Assembly (NCBI GenBank): GCA_003952965.2
Contig: CM025850.1
Coordinates: 21,168,615-21,232,614 of the forward strand
From: Morella rubra
Taxonomy: Eukaryota > Streptophyta > Magnoliopsida > Fagales > Myricaceae
DNA: 64,000 bases
Direction of reading: 5' to 3'
Part shown: positions 36,901 through 46,099 of the stretch, one piece after another
How the letters are laid out: each line of letters starts with the position of its first letter
Position numbering within the stretch: the stretch's first letter is position 1
The notes under the pieces: generated by a model
Databases searched by the model: none
What the model was told of the DNA's origin: nothing
Seen by the model: only the letters and a program-made list of their open reading frames with translations
Translations under genes and position numbers: made by a program

Positions 36901-37162
36901 ATACTTAACGGCTTACCAGTATCCCTTTGACAAATCGTACAAGAACAGTTTGTACGAGCGCGTATGCAGCGAGATCCAGCTCATCAACATGGCCAAGAAA
37001 AAGTTGTGTCATCACCAGCATTCCAAACGAAGTTACTCTAGACAATATAGAAGGAAACGCTATCTTCCATACACGTTTTGATTCTGCCCAAATCCTTGTT
37101 TTCAGATCACTTTGCTCTTGGGTTTCTGATTCAAGAAGTCTCTCCTCCAGTGGGTTATCCAT
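27918..37162 (-). CDS. MATE/DTX family multidrug and toxic compound extrusion transporter, 8 coding exons
   Basis: Encodes 477 aa. Coding exons: 37162-36917, 31379-30838, 30505-30419, 30273-30217, 30133-29895, 29709-29597, 28185-28099, 27980-27918. All have GT-AG sites and compatible phases, with no internal stop. The start is MDNPLEERLLESETQEQSDL. Family landmarks are VTSFGMLVMTQLFLGHVDEL, MSSATETMCGQAFGAGQYHM, LGVPGAMGAFNISSWLLVLG and VRVSNELGRGNAKAA. The fold is 12 membrane helices in two six-helix halves. Such proteins export organic cations, flavonoids or other metabolites by proton antiport at the plasma or vacuolar membrane; the substrate cannot be read from sequence. Coding-region intron 1 is 5.5 kb and holds several transposon remnants. 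A decayed paralogue lies upstream at 43190-44040. Confidence 0.95.
29034..29310. repeat. Short element with about 80-bp terminal direct repeats in MATE intron 6
   Basis: A block GAATCTACC(A/T)CTTATC...TTGATAGGAA(G/A)AGATAG...TTATTCTCTA occurs at about 29034-29120 and 29229-29310. Between them lies TGTGTGGAGTTAGATCTCGA and a degenerate GATATATCATG word. The arrangement is like small LTR-type (TRIM-like) repeats seen in dicot genomes, but no PBS or PPT is certain. Confidence 0.5.
29405..29575. repeat. Inverted copy of the 3664-3860 transposon terminus
   Basis: Reverse complement matches about 170 bp of the left end of the foldback element at 3664-4628. Shared words are GAAAATATATTTCATGTAAC versus GAAAATATATTTGATGTAAC, CAACCAAACA, AAATTAGAAT and ACTACTTTACAAAAAA. 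It lies in MATE intron 6, outside the exons. Confidence 0.7.
31549..32040 (+). mobile_element. Ty3/gypsy RNase H fragment in MATE intron 1
   Basis: A 75-aa frame (31549-31776) carries the gypsy RNase H end: FFDHEGLKYLSSKQKVNSRY followed by IKWSEFLQSF and ENHVVDALSQQHSLLST. Downstream frames are broken. It lies in sense opposite to the transporter gene and is a truncated relic. Confidence 0.8.
32469..32702 (-). mobile_element. Miniature LTR-like sequence (234 bp) related to the 60-62 kb LTR
   Basis: On the minus strand it starts TGTCATTCCCGAACTTTTG and ends GGTCTTCACTGTCCGGGCTATTACA-like. These correspond to the first about 40 and last about 190 bp of the 2.4-kb LTR at 60008-62455, with the middle missing. 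CCGTAACCTCAG is shared inside. No perfect target duplication (TAGTT versus TGCTT). It may be a non-autonomous short LTR or an internally deleted solo LTR. Confidence 0.7.
32990..33435 (+). pseudogene. Ptta/En/Spm-type transposase C-terminal remnant in MATE intron 1
   Basis: The broken frame reads LEHESEGKPFTEA, ILTKVLGMKAGFVGGF, NDLVRRLMEARVEDKG, then a Gln/Glu-rich coiled-coil-like tail (KQQKEQEQRLHQMQKEI). This is the C-terminal pattern of plant CACTA-associated Ptta/En/Spm (transposase_24-type) proteins. Several stops mean it is not functional. The CACTA-like terminus at 35446 may belong to the same element. Confidence 0.6.
33436..35235. other. Intronic repeat-derived sequence without a clear gene
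   Basis: No coding frame with a domain. 34900-35170 resembles the untranslated part of a plant LTR retrotransposon (for example CCATGAGAATGATCCTTACTCG), but no LTR ends or PBS can be defined. It lies in the first coding-region intron of the transporter gene. Confidence 0.4.
35240..35446 (-). mobile_element. CACTA transposon terminus in MATE intron 1
   Basis: Reverse complement begins CACTATAAGAAAATCGG, a typical CACTA/En-Spm terminal inverted repeat. AATTGTCAGC-, TTTGTCAACA- and TTTTGACAGTCGG-like subterminal words follow. The matching other end was not found, so this is a truncated element, possibly that of the transposase remnant at 32990. Confidence 0.65.
35510..36797 (+). mobile_element. 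Solo LTR (1,288 bp), probably Ty1/copia type, in MATE intron 1
   Basis: Starts TGTTAGCTCAAGGCTG and ends TTATTTAGACTTACA. Flanks GTATA and GTATG are a near-match target duplication. Contents include TTGATTTTGATGATAACAAA near the start and a TATATATAG box at about 36160. A LTR-end context AATTCACCTCTCTCTTGGGC lies near the end, all common in large copia (SIRE-like) LTRs. No internal coding region remains. It holds a degenerate tandem array with GGTGTCGACACATTG words (about 35770-36050). Confidence 0.75.
35770..36050. repeat. Degenerate GTCGACAC-bearing tandem array inside the solo LTR
   Basis: The palindromic word GTGTCGACAC followed by ATTG recurs at about 35807, 35863 and 35953. Decayed versions (GTTGACACATTC, GTTGAAACATTG, GTGTCAACATATTG, GTGTTGACACAT) lie between. 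Units average roughly 55-110 bp, with GCACT(G/A)(G/A)CAC-like text after several of them. Confidence 0.7.
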
Positions 37163-39600
37163 TCTTCTGCAAAAGAACACGGGAGTCAATATAGACTTTG
37201 GTTTTCGAGTTTTCATGCATGCTAATGACTATTCGTTGTTTCCTCCTAGCTATAAAATGAATGCTCGATCGTCCGATCGATTATGCTAAGCACTCGAATT
37301 TGTCTGTTCAAATTTTCAAATAATACGGATTTCAAACTGACAATTGTTATGAAAAGTTTGTTTAAAGAACATGCCAAATATACATTAAGTCCTACAGTGC
37401 CAGTAATACAGAGAAAATGAAGATGACATTAGTAATACAAGCATGTAATTCTTCTTTCCTCCAGCTACTTTTTTTCTTTTTTAATGTTTCGTAGACATTA
37501 GTATTGAACTTAATAAGCACCCATATCCTAACAAATTCCAGTAGAAGGATGGCGCTAGCTTAGTTCCAATATTATGAACTTCCTTTCCAAGTCTAACTTG
37601 AATCGCCTTTCTTTCCCTAGAGATTTCATGTGATGTGTAATTATCTTAAAAAGTTTGAAATTTTCTTTTGGGTTTTGGGTTTTGTGTTTTTTTTTTTTAA
37701 GAAATACTCGCGGTCTGAAAACCGAAAGTGTTCCACAAAATGCATGAGCTATAACCAGAGTACAGTGATCAAATTACCAACTAGGAAACACCCAAAAACA
37801 CTTACCATATATAAAACAAATGGACAGTTCGCGCGCACGGGTAAAAAACAAAGATAATCTTAATTCATGTTAAGTGTTTTCATATAATAATATGAAATCT
37901 TGGCTTTAGTTTTTTTTTATCCTCCAGCAAGACTTTATGTAAGGATATGTTAAGTAGTTTCATAAAGGGAGGCATTTATGCCCTAGTCATTAAAGAAACC
38001 TTTTATTTGTGTTTAATTTGTTGATTGATAAGAAATGTAGATTTATCTTATGTGATCCATTTATAAATCTTAAATTTGGTGCACTATATGATCAATACAT
38101 TGCTTGACAAAGTATACTTAATTGTATATCTGCCTTATTTTAAGTAAAATATCAAGAGTTCTGTTTCAAAATGTTTTTGGAATATTGTTTGTATAGTATA
38201 GATATAATATTCTTCTTTTAATTTGTCCCTAAGGAAATTAAAAAAATTCACGCTCTGCTACTGCTTGAACATGTAGGAATAGTCGACTAGTGATGATCAG
38301 GTGCCGTCGCCATCTCTCTTCAGCTTGTTCTCCTCCTTTTCCTGTCTCTCGACTCTCTTTGCGTTTGTCGGTACGTATGATATTAGCCTGTTATATTTGA
38401 TTTTTCTGTTTTTCAAATTTGGCGACATCTCTCTCATGAGTCTCTCTGTATGTAAATAGTCAGTGAGAGAGAGAGAGCAATCTCAGATTGAGTTGGTGGA
38501 TGATGTGCAAGTAGCTAGGTAAAACGTGCAAACTAGCTAGTCAAAGAAATGGTCTTGGCCGCGGGTACTAGCAAAAAGCCAAAAATCACGATCCAGCAGA
38601 GAAAGTGACAGTGACAGTAACAGTGACAGTGGCAGTAACAGAGACAGAGCAAAATCATCATTAAATGCGAGAAAAATCAAACGTAGCAACTAACTTTCTA
38701 ACTTCGTTGACATAGCGGGCAGGCGCTCTCTTTTGGTAGTTGATTGGTTTGGCAAGGAAGCAGGCTGGCTAGGAATCATGATCAAAGAGAAAACATGTCA
38801 CTCGCCAAGGACGGCTCAATGCCTCCCCATCCCCGGCCCGGATAGGATAATCTCTATAAACGTGCCTACTTTTAGCATCTTTTTTCTTGATATTATTAAT
38901 TTTGGTCCCATTGAACTAATTATTTTTGAATTCCCTCCCCCCTCCCAACCCAAAGTTAATTTTCTCAGTTTCGCTTCTGACTCGCGCCTAGGTTAGGAAA
39001 GGAACGTGCAAAAAAAGAAAAGAAAAAGAAGCTAGCTAATTAGTTACATCGATTATTGTTCGTTAAGTGCAATCAACTCAGTCCAAACTGGACAGGAACT
39101 ACTCTCACCACTCGACCACATCTACACTGGACATCAACTCAATCTTTTTCCTGGTGGGAAAAATGTTGAGAGTATGCCCCTGGAAGCCCCTAATGGTTGA
39201 TCCTCGCCTAGTGGAAAATTGTTAACAAATAATGAAAAAGAAGAGCAATCACGCGTGGACACAACTTCAATGACATGCATGAAGTGTATAAACAGGTTTA
39301 CGGAGTCTACTGCGTTTTACTTATAAATGGTGTCAAAACCACTAAACCCGGCTAGTTAGTAAGAATCTGTCTTCGTAGTTAACTAATGAGAATGGTTTTG
39401 CCTAAGCTTTGTTACATAGACTGTGATCTTGGGAGCAGTGTTCTTTGAAGCGAGCTGCTTCAGTACGGCGCGAACAATATCTCACTGATCAGTTGCTGCT
39501 ACTTAAGAGCAATAAAGTGAGCTCGAACATTCGCTTAGATATCGGAAATTATATACCGCAGCATTCCAAACTGAAAGCAATTAGAGAGATAATAGCATAG
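37163..39600. other. Probable 5' UTR intron and upstream region of the MATE gene
   Basis: An acceptor (TTCTTTTGCAG, minus) lies four bases before the ATG at 37162, indicating a spliced leader. The donors lie at 39607 and 39734. In between is non-coding sequence with a (GTGACA)n tract at about 38604-38655 and AT-rich runs. Short frames (37630-37857, 38733-38996) have no domain. Confidence 0.6.
38604..38655. repeat. Imperfect GTGACA hexanucleotide microsatellite
   Basis: Consecutive GTGACA, GTGACA, GTAACA, GTGACA, GTGGCA, GTAACA, GAGACA units. Confidence 0.85.
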
Positions 39601-39850
39601 AGCTTACCTTTCCTTTAGAAACGCCTTCTGAATGAACCGAACTGAGCTTCAAACGTCGACGTCCGCAATCGCTCCAACGTTAAAGAGAATAAGAGAGAGG
39701 GGCCGATATCGTGTGGAGACAGCAGAGAGCTTACCTATGCCTTACAGATACCTTCTGCATGAACCGAAGAGAACTTAAAACGCCCGCAGTCGCTCCATTA
39801 ACCTTAATGAGAAGAAGAGAGCGGATGAAATGCATGTGGAGACGACGAAA
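39601..39850 (-). promoter_or_regulatory. Tandemly duplicated non-coding first exon of the MATE gene (inferred)
   Basis: Two related units of about 125 bp: 39601-39727 and 39728-39850. Each contains ACCTTCTG(A/C)ATGAACCGAA-like and CGCAGTCGCTCCA-like blocks. In both, the minus strand has a GTAAGCTC splice-donor context (exon ends at 39608 and 39735). A TATA-like CTCATAAATAAG lies at 39869-39880 on the minus strand, just upstream. With the acceptor beside the MATE start codon this suggests a 5' UTR exon with two alternative donors. Transcript data are needed to prove it. Confidence 0.5.
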
Positions 39851-40184
39851 GAGTGACGAGGGAGATTTCTTATTTATGAGAAAATCGGTCAAACAATTAT
39901 TCCACGAGCAGTATGCGACTAATATGGGAAGACAGAGAAAGAGACCGCATACGTAGTTCGCAGGGCAGCGACTGATTAAAGAGCTAGACCTTTTCAACGC
40001 GAAGCAATAATTTTACGTTGTCTCCCTTATTTGTTCATTTGTAACAGTCCAAATATTTATTAAAAAAATTAAATAAAGTAACCATAGTAGGGCATAAAGT
40101 ATGTTTTCGGGGCTTTAGTAATAATAGGTTAACACAAGAAAATTAACTTGTAAGCCCAAATTAAAATGAAAGAATTTTATGCAA

Positions 40185-40411
40185 AGACAAATTTTGCAAC
40201 GCCATGCAAAGTGACGACTGTGATTTAAAGAGACGAATCCAACGTTCTAAGGCTAACCACATCATTTAATTATGTAAGCAGACAAAATGATGTGTCTAGC
40301 CTTAGCTTGACTCATTAAATGATGTAGTCAGTCTTGAAATGTTGGATTTGTTTCTTTAAATCACAGTCGTCACTTTCAATGACTTTACACAATTTGTTTT
40401 TGCACAGAATC
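40185..40411. repeat. Foldback (MITE-like) inverted repeat
   Basis: GTGACGACTGTGATTTAAAG with GAATCCAAC on the left is inverted on the right (GTTGGATTTG...CTTTAAATCACAGTCGTCAC). Inner parts CACATCATTTAA / TTAAATGATGTAG also pair. Arms are about 85-100 bp with a 40-bp loop. No coding content. Target duplication not resolved. Confidence 0.8.
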
Positions 40412-40585
40412 CATTATCCAAATTAAATGAGCATTATTGAAAAAAAAAAGGTTTTTGGAAAACAAGATTAGGAAACCCTAGTAGTATATATAATTTATAC
40501 GTGGTTGCTTCTTTCGTAATCGGCCCCAAATGTACCTACACAATAAATGAAAGAAAGAAGGGAGAAGAATTCTAGGTTTCTCAGG

Positions 40586-41395
40586 TGATGGAAATCAAGG
40601 AGCATTGTCGAAGGATCCAGTTCAAGTTCCCATTGGGCCGGTTACGAGGGCACGAGCCAAGAAGTTTAAAGAGTTACTCAACGGGCTAATTCAAGAGGCA
40701 TGGGCTCAAGCAAATTCATGGAGGCCCATTGAACAAGATCCACGTGAACCACAAAGGATTGTCAATTTGATTCAAGTTCTAGAAGGATCTCTATTCTAGG
40801 CGCCCAAATCAGCTTCAAGTTGGAAAGAAATATTTTTGGGGCTCTTCTAGAAGGATCTCTATTCTAGGCGCCCAAATCCTTCCTTTTATGGCTTGCACTT
40901 CTTTTGGACGCCCAACACTTTTTTTTCCTTATTGAGCTCTTTATTTTAGGCGCCATTTTGTTTCCTTTCTTGGCTCTTGTAGGCGCCAACTTTTATTGCC
41001 TTTTTAGTGTGTTTTGTTTTAGGCGTGTTAGGCTTTATTTCCTTATCTAATTTCGGGTTTAATTAGGTTTCCATGTTAGGGTTATTTTCCTTGTAACGTT
41101 TAGCCTTTAAATAGGAGCTCTTGCTTTGTAATTCGGCAGACATTGATTAATCAAAATTGTGAGGATTAATTCTCTTTGGTTCTTTGAAGAACTACTCGAA
41201 CTTATCGGGATTTCCCGTGGCGTTCAACTTGACTTATCAAACGGAATTTCCATCACCGTTTGTGGCGTCTTCCTTATACCGAGGTTCTTGTTTTCATAAA
41301 CAACGGGTCGAGGTCTTCCATTCGAATCAGTCCTAGAACGATCTTGGGTTCCCTTTCGTTATTGGGTCTCGTTATTCTTGGCGAGGTTCACATCA
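40586..41395 (+). mobile_element. Solo LTR (810 bp) of the same gypsy family as 19789-26654, TSD TCAGG
   Basis: Begins TGATGGAAATCAAGG and ends GAGGTTCACATCA. It is flanked by a perfect TCAGG duplication (40581-40585 and 41396-41400). High similarity to both LTRs of the complete element, but in opposite orientation. It retains the LTR-encoded tail frame (40605-40799; PIGPVTRARAKKFKELLNGL). Confidence 0.95.
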
Positions 41396-41639
41396 TCAGG
41401 TTTGAAAACTTAATTGGTTGGGAGGTAGGCACATGCGTTATTTTAAATTGATTAAAGTAACTATATATTTATTTTAAAACTCAAATTACGTAAATATTTG
41501 TAGGATCATTATTGGAGGGGAGCAATACAGGGTTGCAAGTTAAACCCTAGGAATTCCGTCAATACTTGACAACTTGGTCGGCCTTTGCGTAGGCCTAAAA
41601 CATGGGCATTCACCCAAGGTTAGCCTTTGAAAATTCAAA

Positions 41640-42740
41640 ATGTTACAATTGTTGGGATGAAGCCAAGATTTGTCATTAGGAGGGGCCAAATATAATTATT
41701 GCTTGAAATTTTTTTTTTCTAACCAGATGTCAAGGCCATCTTACATGTATCTCAACTAATAATAATCAAAATAAGTATCGTTAAAATGTAACACTTAACG
41801 TATTCTAACACTTACAAAAGAAAAATAATTATAAACTTTTAACTTAAGTATAAGAGCCAAATTTTCATCAATTATGCTAATTGAACCGGATGTTTATTCA
41901 ATGAGTAAAAGTCATCAATTATTATATTAGTACTAAAACCTTGTGAGGCTAAATGCAATCAAAAGTTTAAAATCTTTAGAATAAATGTCTCATAAATTAT
42001 TGATAAAGGTATAAAGCAATGGTAAAATCTAGCCAAAATAACATAGATACACACAAATAATAGAGCAATAATATTTTAATTAGACAATAATAATGAAATG
42101 AGTATGTTTTCAGAAAAAAAAGACAATTATAATTAAGTGTAATAACATTTAGAATTCTAACTTTGAAGAGGAATTTTTTTGTGCAAAGCAAAAAGTTTGT
42201 TGTATTCCAAACCTTGAGTATTAATTTTGTTATTTTTTGTATATGAGGTAAAATAGTGGGAGAGAGAGAAAAGAGAGAGGCCATTGAGAGAAAATCTGGA
42301 CAATAAGAGTGTAAAGAGTGAGAGTCAGGAAGCGAGAGAGAAAGAAGAAAGTAATTTTATAAAAGGGGGAGAGAGAACAAAAAAGTAAAAAAGACACTCT
42401 AGAGAAGAGGTGAGAGAGAGGAATTTTTTTTTTTTAAAAAAAAAGAGGGAGAGAGAAAAGTAAAAAAGACACACTCTTAGTATTTCTTCTTTTAAAAATT
42501 AGAGGGCCCATTTATAAAGTAGTTATTCCCTGTCCCACCTCTTTCTTCCTTTCATGTTTATTTCTCCAAAAATTTGGGGGCCATTACAAAAATTACTACC
42601 AATTTTACCCTTATATTAAAAGAAATTTGCAAAAAATTTGAAAATTTTTTCCCTTATATTAAAAAAATTAAAAAATTTGGGGTTTAGGGGGGCGCCGGGG
42701 GGGGGGGGCATGGCCCCCCATAGCTTCGTTCTTGGTTACA
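41640..42740. mobile_element. Possible non-coding DNA transposon with G/C-rich ends
   Basis: The left edge (GATGAAGCCAAGATTTGTCA with AGGAGGGGCCA) loosely mirrors the reverse complement of the right edge (GGCCCCCCATAGCTTCG, CTTGG). The body is AT-rich with AGAGAGAG tracts (42255-42460) and no domain-bearing frame. Weak call. Confidence 0.3.
42676..42712 (+). repeat. Poly-G tract with quadruplex-forming potential
   Basis: Four G runs (GGGG, a six-G run, then twelve or so G after GCGCC) occur within about 35 bp in an otherwise AT-rich plant region. The following CATGGCCCCCC can pair back. It could be real or a homopolymer assembly problem. Confidence 0.6.
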
Positions 42741-43189
42741 AGTCTGTTATGAGGTTATAATTTGTTTGAAATCTTTAAAACAATTTATGTATATTGTTGT
42801 AGGTGATAATTTTTTTTTTCACATATCAACTATAGGTGGTTCAACACATTGCACCACCTTAAACTACTAGTTTTGACCCATCAACTATAGGTTATTCTAA
42901 ATATTAGGTGAGACGTGGTAGCTTTTAGCCATGTTGACAATTTCCGCTATCCAAGCTAATGAAATGACTGAGATAGGAATTGGTCCAAACGCCATGGGTG
43001 CCTGTGGGAAAATACTTACCATAAGGACTAATCTGAGAATCACGCAAACCCCAACGACCGGTTTTGAGGTCATATCCATGTAACATTATGTCATAACATA
43101 ATACTCAATAAATAAATAATTATCTAGACAATTGGTTTTTAGAGTATATTTCTTACACTTTCCACGTATTTGGGCACCAACCTTTGAAA

Positions 43190-44040
43190 ATGTACACGAA
43201 CTCTCCAAGGACAAACAAGAGCCTGGATATGTTGAACGCGCCCATGGCATCAGGAACCTTGAACTCGAGTATGCTCACGAGTATCCAGGATAAAAGTAAA
43301 TGATATAATAGATATCCATCCGATCATAATCAAATTCTTTAGTTGTGCTTGTAAGAACATTTGGATTGTCAAGGAAAAGAAATAAAGGAATAGAGAATGT
43401 GAATGAAGCATAAGGAGATCGCTTTGGATGCTGTCGATCGATATCTCTTCTTCCTCACCCAATAATCTGAACAAGGGGCTTGCGAAAATGAAGAGAGGGA
43501 GTCGTATTGTTACTGTAATACAATCAACAATCCATGACCGTCGCAAGTAAATACCATACCTATCATGTGGTGTTGTCTAGCCCCGAAAGCTTGCCCACAC
43601 ATATTATAATCTCCATGGCACTTGACATGACCAACATCAAACACGTAAACATTAATATATATTAGCTCATATTAGCCCCATTGAGCTTATTCATTTAAAA
43701 TTCTTATCGAGGAAGATACCATTTTCAGCAGAGTAACTGTAAATAAATTTGAGATGATGGTAAAATAAAACCACAAATTCCATTACTTGCTGTGAGCGAA
43801 TACCTCCAACAAGCAATGATAAGAGAGTATTGAGCATAAAGATGCAGTTATACGAGTAGGTGAATGTAAAGCATCTATGATTAACAGCTTACTGATATCC
43901 CATTTACTTACAAGAATAGTTTCAACGAGCGCATACGCAGCGAGATCCAATTTATTGACATGGCCTATAAAAAATTGTGTCATCAAGATAATTCCAAATG
44001 CACTCAGTCAAGATTGATAAGAAAAGAGTTGAGCCACATA
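43190..44040 (-). pseudogene. Decayed second MATE/DTX gene copy
   Basis: Minus-strand pieces parallel the intact gene. MTQFFIGHVNKLDLAAYALV is at about 43990-43910 (exon 1). Exon 2 pieces are CGQAF-like text (about 43595), RRSWIVDCITVTIRLPLFIF (43546-43480), QMFLQAQLKNLI (about 43365), and MGAFNIS plus FVLGEFVYIF with WCPNTWK (43245-43165). Frameshifts and stops separate the pieces. The first exon lacks its normal start, and exons 3-8 are not seen. Its 5' side ends next to the CACTA insertion at 44060. Same orientation as the intact gene, so it is probably a tandem duplicate. Confidence 0.85.
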
Positions 44041-44259
44041 AGGAAAAGAAGACAACATCCACTACAAAAAAAATTGACTTTTAGTGACAAAAAATTTTGT
44101 CACTAAAAGTCAAAATTTCGTCACTAAAAGTATTAGTGACAAAATTTTTTCGTCAAGAGGTTTGTTAGCATATGAGTGTCACAAAATGTATTTCGTGACG
44201 AAACCCGAATTTCGTCATGAAAATTTTTTAGTGATGGAAAAATTTCATCACTAAATATA

Positions 44260-44850
44260 ATGATCGATTGGTAATTGTACCGATCGGTCAGTGAAACTGA
44301 AGTGATCAATTGATTGGATCCGCGATCGGTCAGAATTTGTTTTGAAATGATCAATCAGCAAATAAGTCCGATCAATCGCCAATTTTAAGATGATCGAACT
44401 GTAAGTAATGACGATCGATCAAATACATATTGCAGATCGATTGATACATATAACAAAACCGAACACTATGAAGGAAATGATTGGTAGTTTTAGTACCACC
44501 AATCAGACGTATTGTCTAATCAATTGATTACTTGAGTTGGACAAACGATCGTTGTATTACAACCAATCGGTCATTTTATTTCAGCGATTGAACGATGATT
44601 TCCTAAGTGATCGATCGGTGTCAGCTAACGATCGATCATTTAAGTTGGATGATCGACCGGCTATTTCTCCACTGGTCATCGATGGATCACTTGCACGGAG
44701 TCAATCGATCGGTTATCTTATTGATCGATCATTATTTTAGGCATTTTTGATATTAGCAATCAAATGGGGGTATTCATGATCGATCGTTTTCACAATAACC
44801 GTTTGATCGTTGGAATTACCGATCGAACGATAATAACAAAATCAGTTTTT
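44260..44850. repeat. Left subterminal GATC-rich repeat field of the CACTA element
   Basis: Many short copies of a palindromic word (GATCGATCG, CGATCGGTCA, GATCGATTG variants) lie in both orientations at irregular 15-50 bp spacing. In CACTA elements such subterminal repeats are bound by the TNPA-type protein; that role is inferred here. Confidence 0.85.
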
Positions 44851-44999
44851 ATTCCTTTTACAAAAATAATAATGGAAAATATTATATAACATGTACTATT
44901 ACAATAACAATACAATACTCACATAATGAACATCAATAATAATAAATAATGATCCGTAATTAAATAGAAAATAATATCATAATAATACATAATCACAAA

Positions 45000-45990
45000 G
45001 CTATTACATCATGCATGCATCTACTTGTATGAGCCCCCAAACTGGTTGAATAATCACTTTGACATGTTGCTCATTTTCTTCTCCATTACAAAGGACATTT
45101 TCTTCTCCAGCTCCTTTGATATTTCTGCCCATATGCGCTCTTGCTCCTTTCGCGTGTGCTTATGCTCCACTCGCATGCTCTTGCTCGTATTTCATGCACT
45201 CCTTCTGCTCTAACCGAATGCGCTCCTACTCCACCCACTGCTCCTCATGATTTTCCCACAACGTGGCCTCCATCTTAGCTTGCTTCTTCGTAAATTCTTG
45301 CAAGTCCTTTTCTCTAGCAGTTCTCATTGCTTCTATCTTATCCCTTGCCTTCGTAGCTGGTGCAATAGATAAGAAGACTGTGTAGTTAAACTTGATGATG
45401 ACTAAGGCTTAACTGCGCATCCTAATCCTCGAACATATCCCAACTTCTTGCCCAATATCTTTGAATATACTTCAATTTTGATGTAAGTCTTCCCTTCTAA
45501 ATCACACTGGCGCTGGAAGGCATCCATCGTTCCCGAAAAATTACAATAATTACAAGAAACATTAAAGTAGATAAACTATATAGACATCTTTCAACGAGAT
45601 TAAAATGAAAACATAAATTTCTCTCGCTCCTTCTGAGGTTCAAACACCATCTTTGTTTGTATAATTCCTTTTATATAGCACTGCTGAATTGATTTTGCTG
45701 TTGTCGAGATTTTTCTACATGAAAATAGCGTAAATTTATTGACAAACAATTTCAAAGAATATGAATATATTAATAAAATTCATAATTTAGTACTTAACTT
45801 ACCATGCAAGCTCATGTGCGCTGAAATGGGCATGAACCAGTACATGGTTCACAATCAACTTTAATCTATTCTTCTTATTTTGCTCACTTTGTTTCTATGA
45901 TATTTTAACTAATTAGATATAAAAGGATGTAATATTTAAGCAATGAGTTTTTGTAAATCACGTATCATTAATGCTTCGCTAGTAAACATA
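45000..45990 (-). pseudogene. Ptta/En/Spm-family transposase-accessory remnant of the CACTA element
   Basis: Minus-strand text reads EEQWKELCYMFTSEALM (about 46015-45965), then FEPQKE (about 45640), then a charged coiled-coil-like segment (KIEAMRTAREKDLQEFTKKQ, WVEYERIRLEQKEYMKYEQE; 45350-45150). This is the layout of plant Ptta/En/Spm (TNPA/transposase_24-like) proteins. Frames are broken by stops and indels. Confidence 0.6.
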
Positions 45991-46099
45991 TAGCATAACT
46001 CCTTCCACTGTTCTTCCGTGGTATCAGGGGTGGGAATTCAGCAACGCCGCCTCTTTACTTGGGAACTTCTTGAAATACGCATGCATCCGGTTGCGGTGC

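Noticed and set aside
42897..43079. 60-codon hydrophobic minus-strand frame next to the MATE pseudogene
   Set aside because: Does not match MATE exons or any family I know; flanking bases give no gene structure.
44260..44850. Regularly repeated GATCGATCG words considered as a CRISPR-like array
   Set aside because: Eukaryotic context, both orientations, irregular spacing and CACTA ends on either side; they are transposon subterminal repeats.
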